Positions 36,594 through 47,169 of a stretch of 64,000 nucleotides of DNA are shown in pieces (the stretch's first letter is position 1; the number at the start of each line of letters is the position of its first letter). The position numbers and the translations under genes were made by a program. Source of the DNA: Pezizomycotina sp. ARF18. Its lineage: Eukaryota > Ascomycota. Under the pieces are notes generated by a model. It ran no database searches and was not told the origin of the DNA. It saw only the letters and a program-made list of their open reading frames with translations. The stretch covers positions 1 through 64,000 of the forward strand of contig AZLU01000132.1 in the NCBI GenBank assembly GCA_002224055.1. Direction: 5' to 3'.

Positions 36594-37195
36594 CTTATTT
36601 CGGGAGAGTGGTATATCACGAAATATATACTCAAAGTAGTGATACTGTGTGAAATAGATTAAAATCCAGATAGATAATCTCTTGCTCATTAGTTCATCAT
36701 GAACACGTTAATCCCCTGAATTTTCCTGGTTTTGAGGATCGACGATCGCGGGAGATACCGCCTCACAGGTAACTTGTAAGCGAGATCACCCCTTCGTAAT
36801 TTTATAGCAATAATCAATCTCAAACGAATCCTTCTTGTTCAGCCTCGCGAGCCTCTAGGAGAGGGTCAACAACATCTACATAAAATATAAAGATACTCTC
36901 TGACCGAGGCTATCAGACAACGCATTATTGCTGTATAACCGCGAAAATATATAGTGTAACAATCTAGTCTGATATTTACAAGGAGCCTTAGAAATGGAGT
37001 GTGTCTGCGGAAGTTGTCGGCGGAGAAATGGGCCAGACTGCCGCTTCGATCGTGGGATTTTGAAAATAAAAGGAATACGGGTTTGGCTTTCACCGGAAAA
37101 TTATTAAATTGGATAAGAATAAAGTACGGCAATTGCTAGAGGAATAATACACTTGTAATGTACAGACTATTCCAAATTTGAGTAAATTCTCCACG

Positions 37196-37221
37196 AAAAA
37201 AAAAAAAAAAAAAAAAAAAAA
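37196..37221. repeat. Poly(A) run of 26
   Basis: Uninterrupted A tract in AT-rich intergenic DNA. It may be a retroposon tail, but no element body was recognised beside it. Confidence 0.8.
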
Positions 37222-37686
37222 TAATATCTCCATCTCCCGTCTCGTCTCTCCCATCTCTTCTCGTGCCTTCTCTATCACCAGGGCCGTCTGCTGGTTTTAT
37301 TTTTATTTTTTTATTATTTACTGGCGGGCGTGTAGATTTTCCCTTTTCCGTTAATACTCAGCCTCACCATACAAATTGGGTGGGTGACTAAATCAAGTTG
37401 GGAATAGTCTAGTCTGCGCAAGCATGTCCCTAGCAATTGATATAAAATACGGATACGGGTCGGGCGATCGAAGGAGCCGCCAAGAAGCCGAGACTTTGAA
37501 TTTCTACTCTCTTTTTTTTCAACCCGATGTTTTGTTTCCGAGATTCCCGGGAGGCCAGCCAAGGCCCACCACCAATGTGAACAACATTGTTGTTTATATA
37601 GGCCTAGGTGTTCGCTGTTCATGCTTTTGCCCAGAGTATTGGTGCCTTAATTAAAAAAAAAAAGAAAAAAAAAGTGCCTCAACCGT

Positions 37687-37780
37687 ACTACCGTATAATC
37701 GGGCGGATAAGCACCTACTACAAAGTATACACCTATTGTCGAATAAGCACCGGTGCTTATCCACCAGATTATTCGGTAGT
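37687..37780. mobile_element. 94-bp palindromic MITE-like element
   Basis: Terminal arms ACTACCGTATAATC...GGATAAGCACC (37687-37714) and GGTGCTTATCC...GATTATTCGGTAGT (37752-37780) are inverted copies with only about four differences over 28 positions. The right arm begins inside a perfect 18-bp palindrome ATAAGCACCGGTGCTTAT (37743-37760), so GGATAAGCACC/GGTGCTTATCC appears three times. The size and full-length inversion fit a minimal non-autonomous DNA transposon. The superfamily is not decided. Confidence 0.55.
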
Positions 37781-37926
37781 TAGTTAATATTTCCTTTCGT
37801 GACACCTGTAGTCGCGGAAATCTGGCAAACCCCCTTTCTCGGTATTCGACAAATACTTCTTGCCTGGGCCTGGAATCAGTGTGCGTCGATGTTACGATTT
37901 AGGCGGATCGCGATCGGGGCTGGGGC

Positions 37927-37927
<1 letters not shown>

Positions 37928-37957
<30 letters not shown>
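37928..37957. repeat. Poly(T) run of 30
   Basis: The longest homopolymer in the window, with no recognised element next to it. Confidence 0.8.
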
Positions 37958-37958
<1 letters not shown>

Positions 37959-38582
37959 TTTTTGTCTCATCCTAATTTGTCTTGACTGTGCGACTATAGA
38001 TCATCAGCCTATTTGTCTTGAGCCTTGTGCAACGACCGTACATCATCGGCTTAACTATTTTTCCCACCTATCAAATATCGTTCTCTACAAAATATAGAAG
38101 AGACTGGCTATTTCTAGCCCCTCAAAACTTATTATACAATAAGTGATAACGAGATACTAAGCAGCTTTTAAAGCTTTATAATTTTAAAGCACTGCTGTGA
38201 ACGCTGTGCCATTGCTACGTACAGTACACGCTGTGAATTTTATAATATAGGTCAGTAGAGTTGCGAGGCTACAATCTTCAAGATATTAATTTGTAATATA
38301 CCTTATAAATTATTACAATAATCATGATATACATATAAAGTATAGCGTATTTGTTTCTATTATAAATATTGATAATAAATTCAAATGTGTAGTCCGTCAA
38401 CGATAATTTTCTTTCTTTTTTTTTAGAATCCAGGTATAAAAGCACGGTATCACGAGTTTAAGGAGCCTCAAAAATAGCCAGGTTTATAGGTAATTACAGA
38501 ATTAATCAATAATGTTTGACTTAGATTGCTCGGCATCGATTGACATTATATAATATATTTAAATCCTATCTGCGGCTGATAA

Positions 38583-38627
38583 TTGAACAAATATTATCAG
38601 ATAAATGTGAGACATATATTTGTTCAA
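38583..38627. repeat. Perfect 12-bp inverted repeat
   Basis: TTGAACAAATAT (38583-38594) and ATATTTGTTCAA (38616-38627) with a loop of about 21 bases; a third, imperfect ATATTTGTTTAA copy lies near 38669-38680. AT-rich non-coding DNA. Confidence 0.5.
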
Positions 38628-38680
38628 CGGTATCCTTGATACTGTGTATCAGGCAAATTATTGTCTAATATTTGTTTAAT

Positions 38681-39836
38681 ATAGCAGACAGCGAACCATG
38701 GATCCAGAGGGAGAGGCTCGAAGCGAGATGAAAGCGATAAGGTGAAGCCCGCCAGCGCCTAGACAGCTTAATCGTCACCTAATTTCGTTTTTCTTTATAA
38801 TAGGGGCAACCATGTATCTCATCTGCAGGTGTAGAAGACTCAAAATATAGCCTATTCAGTAGTTTTTTTCGTGATTTTTTTTCTATCGAGATACCATTAT
38901 CTTTTTTCAGTCTGTCTAAGCGTAATTGCTTCCCCTATTCAATACATCAGTTGAAACACCTCACATTCACGCTATATGTATACTCAGAACACGTCAAGTA
39001 TATACAATATACACGTTAACAGTTTACTAAATTACAAATTACACGCTGATAAGCACGTAAAGCACATGTAAGTATGTACATTTGTCTTCTCATTTTTCAA
39101 AAATATATTTGATCGATATATCTTTAGACGATTGTCGTAGATACCAAAAGAAATACACGCACAGCTACAAAATCAAGTAGTTTTAGCTTTTTCCGAGCAG
39201 AAATATCGGCAGGGAGGCAGGCGAAAACCAATATTGATATTTGAATAGTGAAAAATTTTTTGGACATGTTTGAGTTAAATACCCCTTGAGTACCTGGGTT
39301 ATTAATACTCATTATAAAACCCTTTTGCAGGTTGTAGAATTAAATTCTTATTGCACTAGTGGTTCAAATACCACCCGGATAGGTTTTTTTCCAAGACTTC
39401 GAACAAAAAGGAATTTCCCGCGATATTAATTATAATCAGGGATGAGTTTTTTTCATTCCCTTGCCTTCGGATATCACATTGATTGGAAACATCTTATAGC
39501 GGAAGCGAATGACTGGCCAGAAGTGTCTTTGGTTCCTTATCTTTCTTTCTCCTTCTGCCATCCTCCCCTATTTTTTTTTTTTGCTTTTTTGTGTGGGCCA
39601 AGTTCAACCCCTATATCGTTTACCTTTGGTAAATTATGTGGCGTCAAACTTGACGCCCATGCGCAGTAATTGGCTCGAAAGTGGTGAGAATCCAGCAGAC
39701 ATGCTCCCGAGCGAATGTTAGCGAAACAGCAGGGCCGGGGAACGAGCCGTTATTCGGAATACACCGTGCTCCAATACAAAGCGTTGCAGGTGTAGGAGGC
39801 CATCCTGTCTGTTCGGCGTCGTGACTTGTGAGCCTA
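38681..39836. other. Intergenic region
   Basis: AT-rich sequence followed by pyrimidine-rich DNA leading to the promoter of the gene at 40075. An open frame at 39442-39669 is T-run-driven and not convincing. Confidence 0.45.
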
Positions 39837-39840
39837 TGTC

Positions 39841-39848
39841 TATATAAG
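39841..39848 (+). promoter_or_regulatory. TATA box of the 40075 gene
   Basis: TATATAAG, 226 bases before the start codon, followed by a long T/C- and A-rich leader. The distance is longer than for the other genes here, so a leader intron is possible. Confidence 0.55.
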
Positions 39849-40074
39849 GACTGAAGCGTCCCACTCCTTAAGCCTTTTTTTCTTTTTAGTTCCCCATCCA
39901 ACAATATTCAATTGCGCTTGGAGGTTCAGCTTTGAACTATACACTCGTTTCACAGTTTTTCGCTCTTGCTTTTTTTTGTTCACGATTCGGCTTGTCACTC
40001 TTTTTCTTGCCAAATCTCCCTATACAACGATAAACTAAAAAATAAAAAAAGTTTATATTACGAAATAATTCATC

Positions 40075-40807
40075 ATGAAGTTCACACAACTCTTCATCGT
40101 GGCCGCCATGGCCCTCACCGCCGCCGCCTCCCCGGCCGACCTCTTCAATCGCGGCAACACCTGCGCCGCTCAGGGACATCGCTGTTACAACGATGCCCAG
40201 TGCTGCAGGACCAACGGCAGCAGGGGTAGCCAGTACCTGACCTGTGACAAGAACTCCGGCACCTGCAAGCGTCTCGCGAACTGGTCTTGCTCCAGCAACA
40301 ACGACTGCTGCACCGGAACCACCTGCCAGCGCTGGGAAGCGGTTACTACTGCCGCCCGAAGTCTTCGTCTCCCACGCCGCAGCATAAGGAATGCTCCGGC
40401 CACAACCTCGGCAAGTGCTCCTACGGCGTCTGCTGCTGGTCCTCCTCCCTCAACAGCTACACCTGCTCCACCCTCCCGGGAGCCAAAACCGGATACTACT
40501 GCCCCGCACCCCAGTGCGGTGGCTCCAACGTCGGTACCTGCCCCTCCGGAAAGACCTGCTGCAAGTCCTTCTCGATCGGCGACAGGTGGACGTACAGCTG
40601 CTCTGACGACCGCCGCGCCACCTACGGCGGTACTTGCCCTTCCGGATCCGGCCCTGGCGCCGTCTGCTCTCCTGAGCATGAAGGTGTCTGCTCTACTGGT
40701 GTCTGCTGCAAGGTCCTTTCCATCGGCGATAAGTATACATGGAAGTGCTCTACCGAAAATGGTGCTTACCAGGGCGGCACCTGCCCGGTGGTTCTCGCTG
40801 GACCTAA
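40075..40807 (+). CDS. Secreted Cys-rich protein with repeated CC modules
   Basis: Signal peptide MKFTQLFIVAAMALTAAASP, then two small disulfide-rich modules with the C-x5-CC pattern (CAAQGHRCYNDAQCC; CSSNNDCCTGTTC). These are followed by three tandem units of about 35 residues: GKCSYGVCCWSSSLNSYTCS, GTCPSGKTCCKSFSIGDRW..YSCS and GVCSTGVCCKVLSIGDKYTW..KCS, each closed by a G-x-C. The shared unit is G-x-C-x2-G-x2-CC-[KW]-x(6-9)-[YW]-x(1-2)-C-S. The family is not recognised. Spacing resembles knottin-type folds, but that is inference. The frame changes once in the middle and probably once near the end; without the latter the open frame runs to 40907. About 245 residues, expected to be extracellular. 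Confidence 0.72.
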
Positions 40808-40907
40808 ATACTTCCATCTTTGTTATTATCTCAATAGTTCTATTACAAGAACCTTGAGTGGGTGTATACACCATTGTGAAGGATTTTTCAGGGCGTTTCT
40901 CCATTAA

Positions 40908-41763
40908 AAAAAAAACATACCTTTTACTGTCGTTCTTGGACGGGTTCTAGAATTTTGAACTGTATATTTCCTTTTATTTCTGTAATTATAAAAATTTTTT
41001 CTTCTAAATAATACTTAATTTTATCAAATTTTCTATAACAATCGATGCTGTAAATGTTGAATTTCAATCTTGAAAAAAATTGCGTTTTCGTTTCCCGCCT
41101 ATTTTTAAGTACAACGAACAATAATATAACGCTTTTGTCTGTAAATCATACGCAGTTTTGTAAAGCAACATTTTCTATCAAATATTCGTAGTGGTTGTAG
41201 TTTGATAGATGCAAGTTAACTTGTTCAGAGCAATGATGTACTGTAATATACTGTACTCATGAATGCCAAAAAGATTGATTACAAAACATTATTCTTTCCC
41301 CCGTCTTTCAACCAAAAAAAAAAAAAAATACCATTCATGATTTCTTGCTCTTCTTGTTTACACAAGATAGCTCTCAAGCTGAAGTATACAGTACAGATTG
41401 TACGCACCGAAGGTTTATATTATAGCTAATGAGCCAGCTAATAAATACACGTATATCTGGATTGACCTGCTAGATTTTTCACTTCCTGGGAAGGTACTAG
41501 GTAGTGATTGGGATACGCTTGGAAAAATTGAGTGTAGTATAGATTCTGTACGCGTCATGCTGCTTAGGCTACTCCGTGCGATAGCTTGAACAAGCCTCGA
41601 ATTCGCCTGGGGATTACTTTTTTTTTTTTTTTTTTTTTTTTCAAACCAAAATATCCAGGCAATAGTTCATTAGACAGTTCGCTTATGAGGATAGCCTCCT
41701 TCAAGTCAAGCAATTAAGGGGGAAAAATAAAAACAACTCCAACACTAGCTAGTATCCCGTCGG
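40908..41763. other. Intergenic region
   Basis: AT-rich 3' flank. A run of 24 T lies at 41618-41641. No gene was seen. Confidence 0.5.
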
Positions 41764-42207
41764 CTAGAAATGAAACCCTCCCGAATGAATGAATCCTTTC
41801 ACAAGCAATATTTTTTTTGCCAATACTGCGAGGATATTCCTACTTGGTTTTGCCGGGTCGGTGATAATTCGGACTGTGTACCTGAGTCCGGACTGGCCGT
41901 GTCCTGTGACGGTGTCGCTGTTGGTCGCTTATCCAGGTGATTGGCAAGAGAAAAAGCGAAATGAGATGGCGCATACCCTGGTTTCCACTTGGTCTTTTGG
42001 GACCTTGGCCCTCACGTTTTCGTCCATTTCGCCTATTTTTTTTGCGAAACGCCTTGATAGGGGGTCGATCCCTTTGAGGGGGTTAAAAGAAGCAGTTATA
42101 CTTAATATACCACATGTTGTGTTATCTATTGCTATACTGCCACTCATATCTCCCGTGGCACATCGGAGAATCAGTCCGTCATACACGAAAGCGCCACCTA
42201 ATTCCAA
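41764..42207 (-). CDS. Candidate hypothetical protein, 5' end not found
   Basis: The minus strand reads ELGGAFVYDGLILRCATGDM, SGSIAIDNTTCGILSITASF, RFAKKIGEMDENVRAKVPKD and, after one frame change near 41940, DTVTGHGQSGLRYTVRIITD, PAKPSRNILAVLAKKILLVK, ending at 41764. Both halves are protein-like, with beta-rich segments. No ATG starts the frame; a stop lies just upstream of 42207, so an upstream exon is needed or the piece is a relic. Family unknown. Confidence 0.35.
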
Positions 42208-42777
42208 TTATACTAAATGAAAAAAAATTTTTTTTTTTTTTTTCCTTTTCTCTATCTGAAAAGACTCATCGTTCGAAATGGTAAAAGCGTCCTCGTGTCT
42301 TTTCCATTCATCGGATATGAATTGCCAGGAGGGGTCACAATCGTGACCTTGAACTTTCTTCTATTAGCGATTCTTGCTGATAGGCGTTTTCCGATTTACG
42401 AAGCAGCAAACGTTTTCTCTATCAGCAACTCTATTGCGCTCGTCCGTATTTCTAGAAGGGAGGCACTTATATAATCATTCGGGCCGGTATTATAAACTTC
42501 GGCGCACCGGAAGCGCCCTGATGGCCTCTGTCTCTGTACGGCGTTTTTTTCGTGCGCCAGAGACTGCACTCTCATACAAAAATATCATGTATATACGGTC
42601 CGTATCAAAATCGACAATTTACAGTGGCATGACGCCTGAATGCACATATAATATATGGTGCCAACTTATTACACGATTTTTCTTTTCAATACTATTTTTC
42701 TTAATATATATGGATTATCAAGTAAATTAAAAATTTTTTTCTCGTATATATATAAACTAAGCCACTAGCTATTTAAT

Positions 42778-43071
42778 TTGATAGAAATACACGTGTGTAA
42801 CAGCTACTTGATGAATCCTTATATCGGACATTGCATTGTAATAACAGATCAGTTATATAGAATACCCAAAGCGCACGAATATATGGTTAATTGGAACAAC
42901 CCATGGCCAGGCAATTCTGATAACTGCGCTGGGTGCAGTCAGTTTGCAATTGCAAGCGATATGGGATTTTCTGGGGCGGGAATTTGCAGCGGTAGATACC
43001 GCGATCGGTGTGATAATACCTCTTCAGGAGTATTATTGATCTTAAACAGAAGATACCACCCTGCTAGGTAG
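42778..43071 (+). CDS. Candidate small Cys-containing protein
   Basis: One open frame of 97 codons with NWNNPWPGNSDNCAGCSQFA, MGFSGAGICSGRYRDRCDN and four closely spaced Cys. No signal peptide is at the proposed start, but a 5' exon could supply one. Not recognised; kept because of the C-x2-C...C-x6-C pattern. Confidence 0.3.
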   Translation: MIEIHVCNSYLMNPYIGHCIVITDQLYRIPKAHEYMVNWNNPWPGNSDNCAGCSQFAIASDMGFSGAGICSGRYRDRCDNTSSGVLLILNRRYHPAR

Positions 43072-44094
43072 ATGGTGGGGTTTGCTTCAGCCTTCAGGGG
43101 TTTTATCTTGTGCCTTGTTCTCACGGGCTGCTGCTTTTGACAAACTCAACAAATATCCTGACTTCGTTTTATTCTCCGCAACTATAATATAAGAAAGACA
43201 GAAATAACCACGACTCACAAGAAACAACGAGAAATTGAGAGTGAATTGCGTGCGTGTTCACAGTCTCGTACTTATAAGGGCCCGCCTACCGGTTTTTGCC
43301 ACTTAGCGAGGATATAGTTAGGGGTTAGGCGTTTCCGGCGAAAACCAGTGATACCCTGATACGGTGACCACACCCAACAGGGAAGCGCTGCACTTCTTGA
43401 ATTATACTTTTTTCTTCGCTGTTTTCTCTCTGATAGGCTTGAGGGGTTTTACTGTTTTTTCCTACTCTCTAGATCTGATTCGCCGCCTCCGACGCCCGTA
43501 ACGTTATCAAACCCCTTTTTTTTGTTTTATCGTATCGCGACGGAAGTACCCACTAACCACTCTTCACGTTCCCCTTTTCGCTTTAGTTTGCACTATATGC
43601 AAGATGTAGGGGTTCAGTCTTCAGCTCGGCTTCGGGAGCGAGGTCTAATAAAAAAGCAATCTCGCAATAAGGTCTAGGTAGTCGGTAGTAATTCGAAGTG
43701 TTGCTCCCCCGTCCCGAAGAACAGGCCCAGGCTACAAGTTACCAGGCCCTCATTAATCGGCTATGGACTGGACTTTTTTTTTTTCTTTTTTTTTTTTCCC
43801 TTCTAGCTCCTCTTACTAGCACTTTTTTGCGCTAGTCTTGATCTCGATCACTCCAACGGAGATCATTCACAATTATAAGGAGAAGCTTCCCCCCACTCCC
43901 TCTTACGCTCCTACGGAGCTATTTATTGTTATCTATTATACACCACATTTCTTTGAACTATACCAGTAGTTTTTTCCCTCCACTCTCTGCTGGCGGGGTC
44001 GCATTGAGCTTTCTGCTCTTCCAGCTATCCTAGCTGTCACATAAATCTCCAACTTGTCCAACTATATACTTTCCTTCAAGCAAGAGGATCCGTA
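43072..44094. other. Intergenic, upstream of the glycosyltransferase
   Basis: Pyrimidine-rich with long T-tracts (43774-43798 interrupted). A TATATAC-type box lies near 44063, about 30 bases before the start codon, which may be too close to be the only promoter. Confidence 0.45.
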
Positions 44095-45739
44095 ATGGGC
44101 CCAAGAACACACTCCCCTTCTACACACGGCCGCGAAGCTGGGGTGAACAAGATGCGGCCCCTATTCACGCCGGTCCGGTTAGTCCTCCTCGCTGCTGTCA
44201 TGGCCACAATATACGTTTTCGGGTACAGCGGTGAGCCAGAAATACGGCTAGCGCCGGACCTGACACCAGAGGAACTCGCTCAGGCTGGTGTTCCAACTGG
44301 GGACCCCCGATTTCGCACGCGTTGGAGGCTCCTCCGGTGGGCGAAGCGCCGACGATACCCTTCTACGAGAAAAAGGACCGCGAAAGGGTCCCATCGCCGA
44401 TGATCCGTCGACGCATACGAGAAACGCCACGCTAGGCTTCGGAAGGTGTACTACACTTCTCTTCCAAAGTAATTTTTCCCTCATTAAAATACTGGTTATT
44501 GTTAGGATACCTGTGAGGCTGACAATTGTTTCTTCCGGTAGTCGTCGCGATCGACAAGATGCGATGGAACTCATAGCTTCAATGACGAATATCAGCTTAA
44601 CATACGTTCCTGGTGTGAGTTTTACCTCAAGATATACTTTACTTGCATATACCCGTCAAATTCTAATGCGGTTTTGAGAAAAAAAAAAATAGGTTCTCGA
44701 TACAGACTTTGGAGAGAAAGAACGTCCCATATCGAAGGTCGGGCCTGGATGCTGGCGAGCCACGCCGACACGTGGAAGCGGATGCTCCGCGAAAACATCG
44801 AGACGGCCCTCGTTATAGAAGACGACGTCGACTGGGACGTCAACATCCACGAGATCATGGAGGACCTCAGCCGGGCCATGCGCGACCGCAGCAAGAACGG
44901 CCCGAACTTTAGGATCCTCGAGGGCAGCGAGTGGACCGACGACGAGTGGAAGAGGGCACCCTACGGCCTCGACTGGACCTCCTGTGGGTGGGTCACTGCA
45001 TGCACACGCTGGCTGACGAGCCGGAAGTCAGGGACCTGGTCCACTTCTACTCCGACCGCAATATGCCGCAGGACAGCGCCATATCCGGCGACAAGTACCA
45101 CCCCCAGACCTATGTCGGTCAATTGGACCGCATGCTCAAGAATAAGGGTCTGGAAGACACGTGGAAGGAACAGCAGCAGAAGGCGCTGAATTCTTCCGGC
45201 GAGTGGCTTGAGCAGCACATCGAGACCATCCCGCACCCGCGCATGTTCTTACCGCTCGCGGGCACGCAGCTGTGCACGTGGGGATACGCCGTCACTCGGA
45301 AGGGCGCGCAGAGGATGCTTTACCACTTGGGTTTTAAAGACTACCTCCCCACCCCCATAGACAACGCGATGGCCGAGCTGGTTAGAACGGGCGCGCTGAT
45401 GAGTTACACCGTCATCCCTCCGATCTTCAACGATTGGCGGACGGGGAGTAAAGCCGACTCGGATAACGACGCGCAGTACCTGCACGGCGAATCTAGCGAT
45501 AAAGTAGCCATCGCGGAGGGATCTACGCGTAACATCCGTCTGAGCGTGAGGGAGGCGATACCGTCGCTGATCGCGGGACAGAACCCGTAAAGACCTCGGT
45601 AAAGGATCCTTTCAAGAGGAATTGGTGGAAGGATGTTTTCGAAGCCAGGCGGAGGTTAAGGCCCGGGTACTTTGAAAATATCAAGATGCAGGAGGATCTG
45701 AAGCGGTCGACTGAGGAGGCGGCGAAGAAGAATGCATGA
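44095..45739 (+). CDS. Membrane-anchored glycosyltransferase, family GT25 (LPS-type)
   Basis: The start codon at 44095 gives a short cytosolic tail and a signal anchor (RLVLLAAVMATIYVFGY, residues ~29-45), so a type II Golgi protein is expected. Two introns fit: 44469-44541 and 44615-44692. After splicing the protein reads VYYTSLPNRRDRQDAMELIA, the GT25 entry motif, then TYVPGVLDTDF, GCWRA-HADTWKRML, ALVIEDDVDWDVNIHEIM with the DxD-like EDDVDWD, a central insert, LCTWGYAVTRKGAQRMLYHL, PIDNAMAELV, TVIPPIFNDWRTGSKADSDN and a charged C-terminus ending EEAAKKNA at 45739. GT25 enzymes transfer galactose or glucose to glycan or peptide acceptors; the acceptor here is unknown. Four or more frame changes occur; two match a lost C (GCCCAC) and a lost G (TGGGAC). 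Confidence 0.85.
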
Positions 45740-47169
45740 AAAGGGTGGGAGGAAACGTACGCATCATCTGGGAACCATATCCCTGGCGCAGGGCCTTTTG
45801 ATTTTAATATCATTCGTTTTATATATCATTTAATATCCTTTCTCTGTAAAATAGTTTACTTCATGGCTTATTCTTTAATCAGCACTATAATAATAGACAC
45901 TTATTCATAATGTCTGATCAATATTGAAATAAAAGTATTTCTTATCTAACTATATGCTTACCCTCTCTGTGTCTTTTAAGATATATATAAGAGCTCAAAT
46001 GGCTTACGTCTACAGATCTTACGGGAATATGACTTATTGCCCTTTTATTCGTATTATTCGCTGTTTTCGTTCCGAAATCAATGAATGATATCTGGCAGGA
46101 AACGAACTATAGCCGTTCATCAGGCTCATTATCCCAGATAACTTCCTGGATTTCATACGCCTATTATGCCAATAATAAAAAGAGCGAATTGATATTAACG
46201 CGTATAGTTGCTCTTATACATACGAAGGAGCGTGAACCATCCAAGAATGAAACCGAGATTAGTACAGAGTAGATAATTTCCTTGGTGTGTTTCCCTTGCA
46301 GATATATTGGTCGTAGCAACGCTAGTTTTTTTCCTTGTCTGCGGAGCATGGTGCCCGTTATAATTGATAATAATAGTCTTAGAACTGTTTAAAAGGTAAA
46401 ACTAAGTAGGAGACCAACTTGAACCTCATGGCGGTTTTCTCTACCGAAGGAACTAGCGGTCCTGAGATCTTAGTATTAACAGCAACTGTATCACGCAGCC
46501 GATATAAATGCTATTCAAGTTGAATGCCCGGGTAAGTCTTCTACTCTGAATCTCTGTCTCTTTCCACAAGGTTTCCGCGATGAAAGGCCGCCGCAGTAGG
46601 TTGGAGAGCACCGTGCTATTCTGTATTCAGTCCCTAAATCGAGTGCGGTTCTGGAGCACGGCTTTGAGTTGGACGCAACCTAACTCGATATTCGTTTTAT
46701 CTGTCATCAACCACGCGCACGCTATAATGCTTGATCATCCAGGCTCTGACCATGATGCCGGTACGCTTTTGTCGATACCTGCACTGAAACATCACGACGT
46801 TGATGGAAAACACATTTTTGGGAGACGGCCGTCAATTGAAATTTTGCTAAACTGATTTAATGAACCAAAAACCAAAAAAAAAAAGAGAAAAAAAAATAGA
46901 ACAAAGCTAATGAAAGAGCACAGAGCGAGTGTTAAAGTACGGTAATACGTAGAGCACCAAAAGGAGGGTCGTGGTTTTGTGTAAAAAGAAGTACTCATGC
47001 GGGACTTTCAAATAGAAAACGCTGACAAAAGAAAGACTCCAGCCTTTACTACCAGGTTCGACGTTGAACTCCTTAAGCTTTTTCGTGTAAGAAATCTGCA
47101 CATCACTGAAGTACGATGAAACCCCCTTCAAGGGACACTCCATCCAGCTAAATAACCGTATTCTTTCCC
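45740..47169. other. Intergenic region
   Basis: AT-rich. An open frame at 46580-46855 (plus, 91 codons) has no recognisable features. No RNA gene was seen. Confidence 0.45.

Noticed and set aside
39356-39378. tRNA-like T arm GTGGTTCAAATACCAC
   Set aside because: No acceptor stem, D arm or anticodon arm can be folded upstream.
40185-40904. 239-codon minus-strand frame opposite the Cys-module gene
   Set aside because: It is the shadow of the real gene: the plus strand has a signal peptide, regular Cys spacing and a promoter; the minus frame is Ala/Gly/Arg-rich as expected from GC-rich codons read backwards.
46580-46855. 91-codon plus-strand frame
   Set aside because: No motif, signal peptide or codon bias that separates it from chance; the opposite strand is no better.
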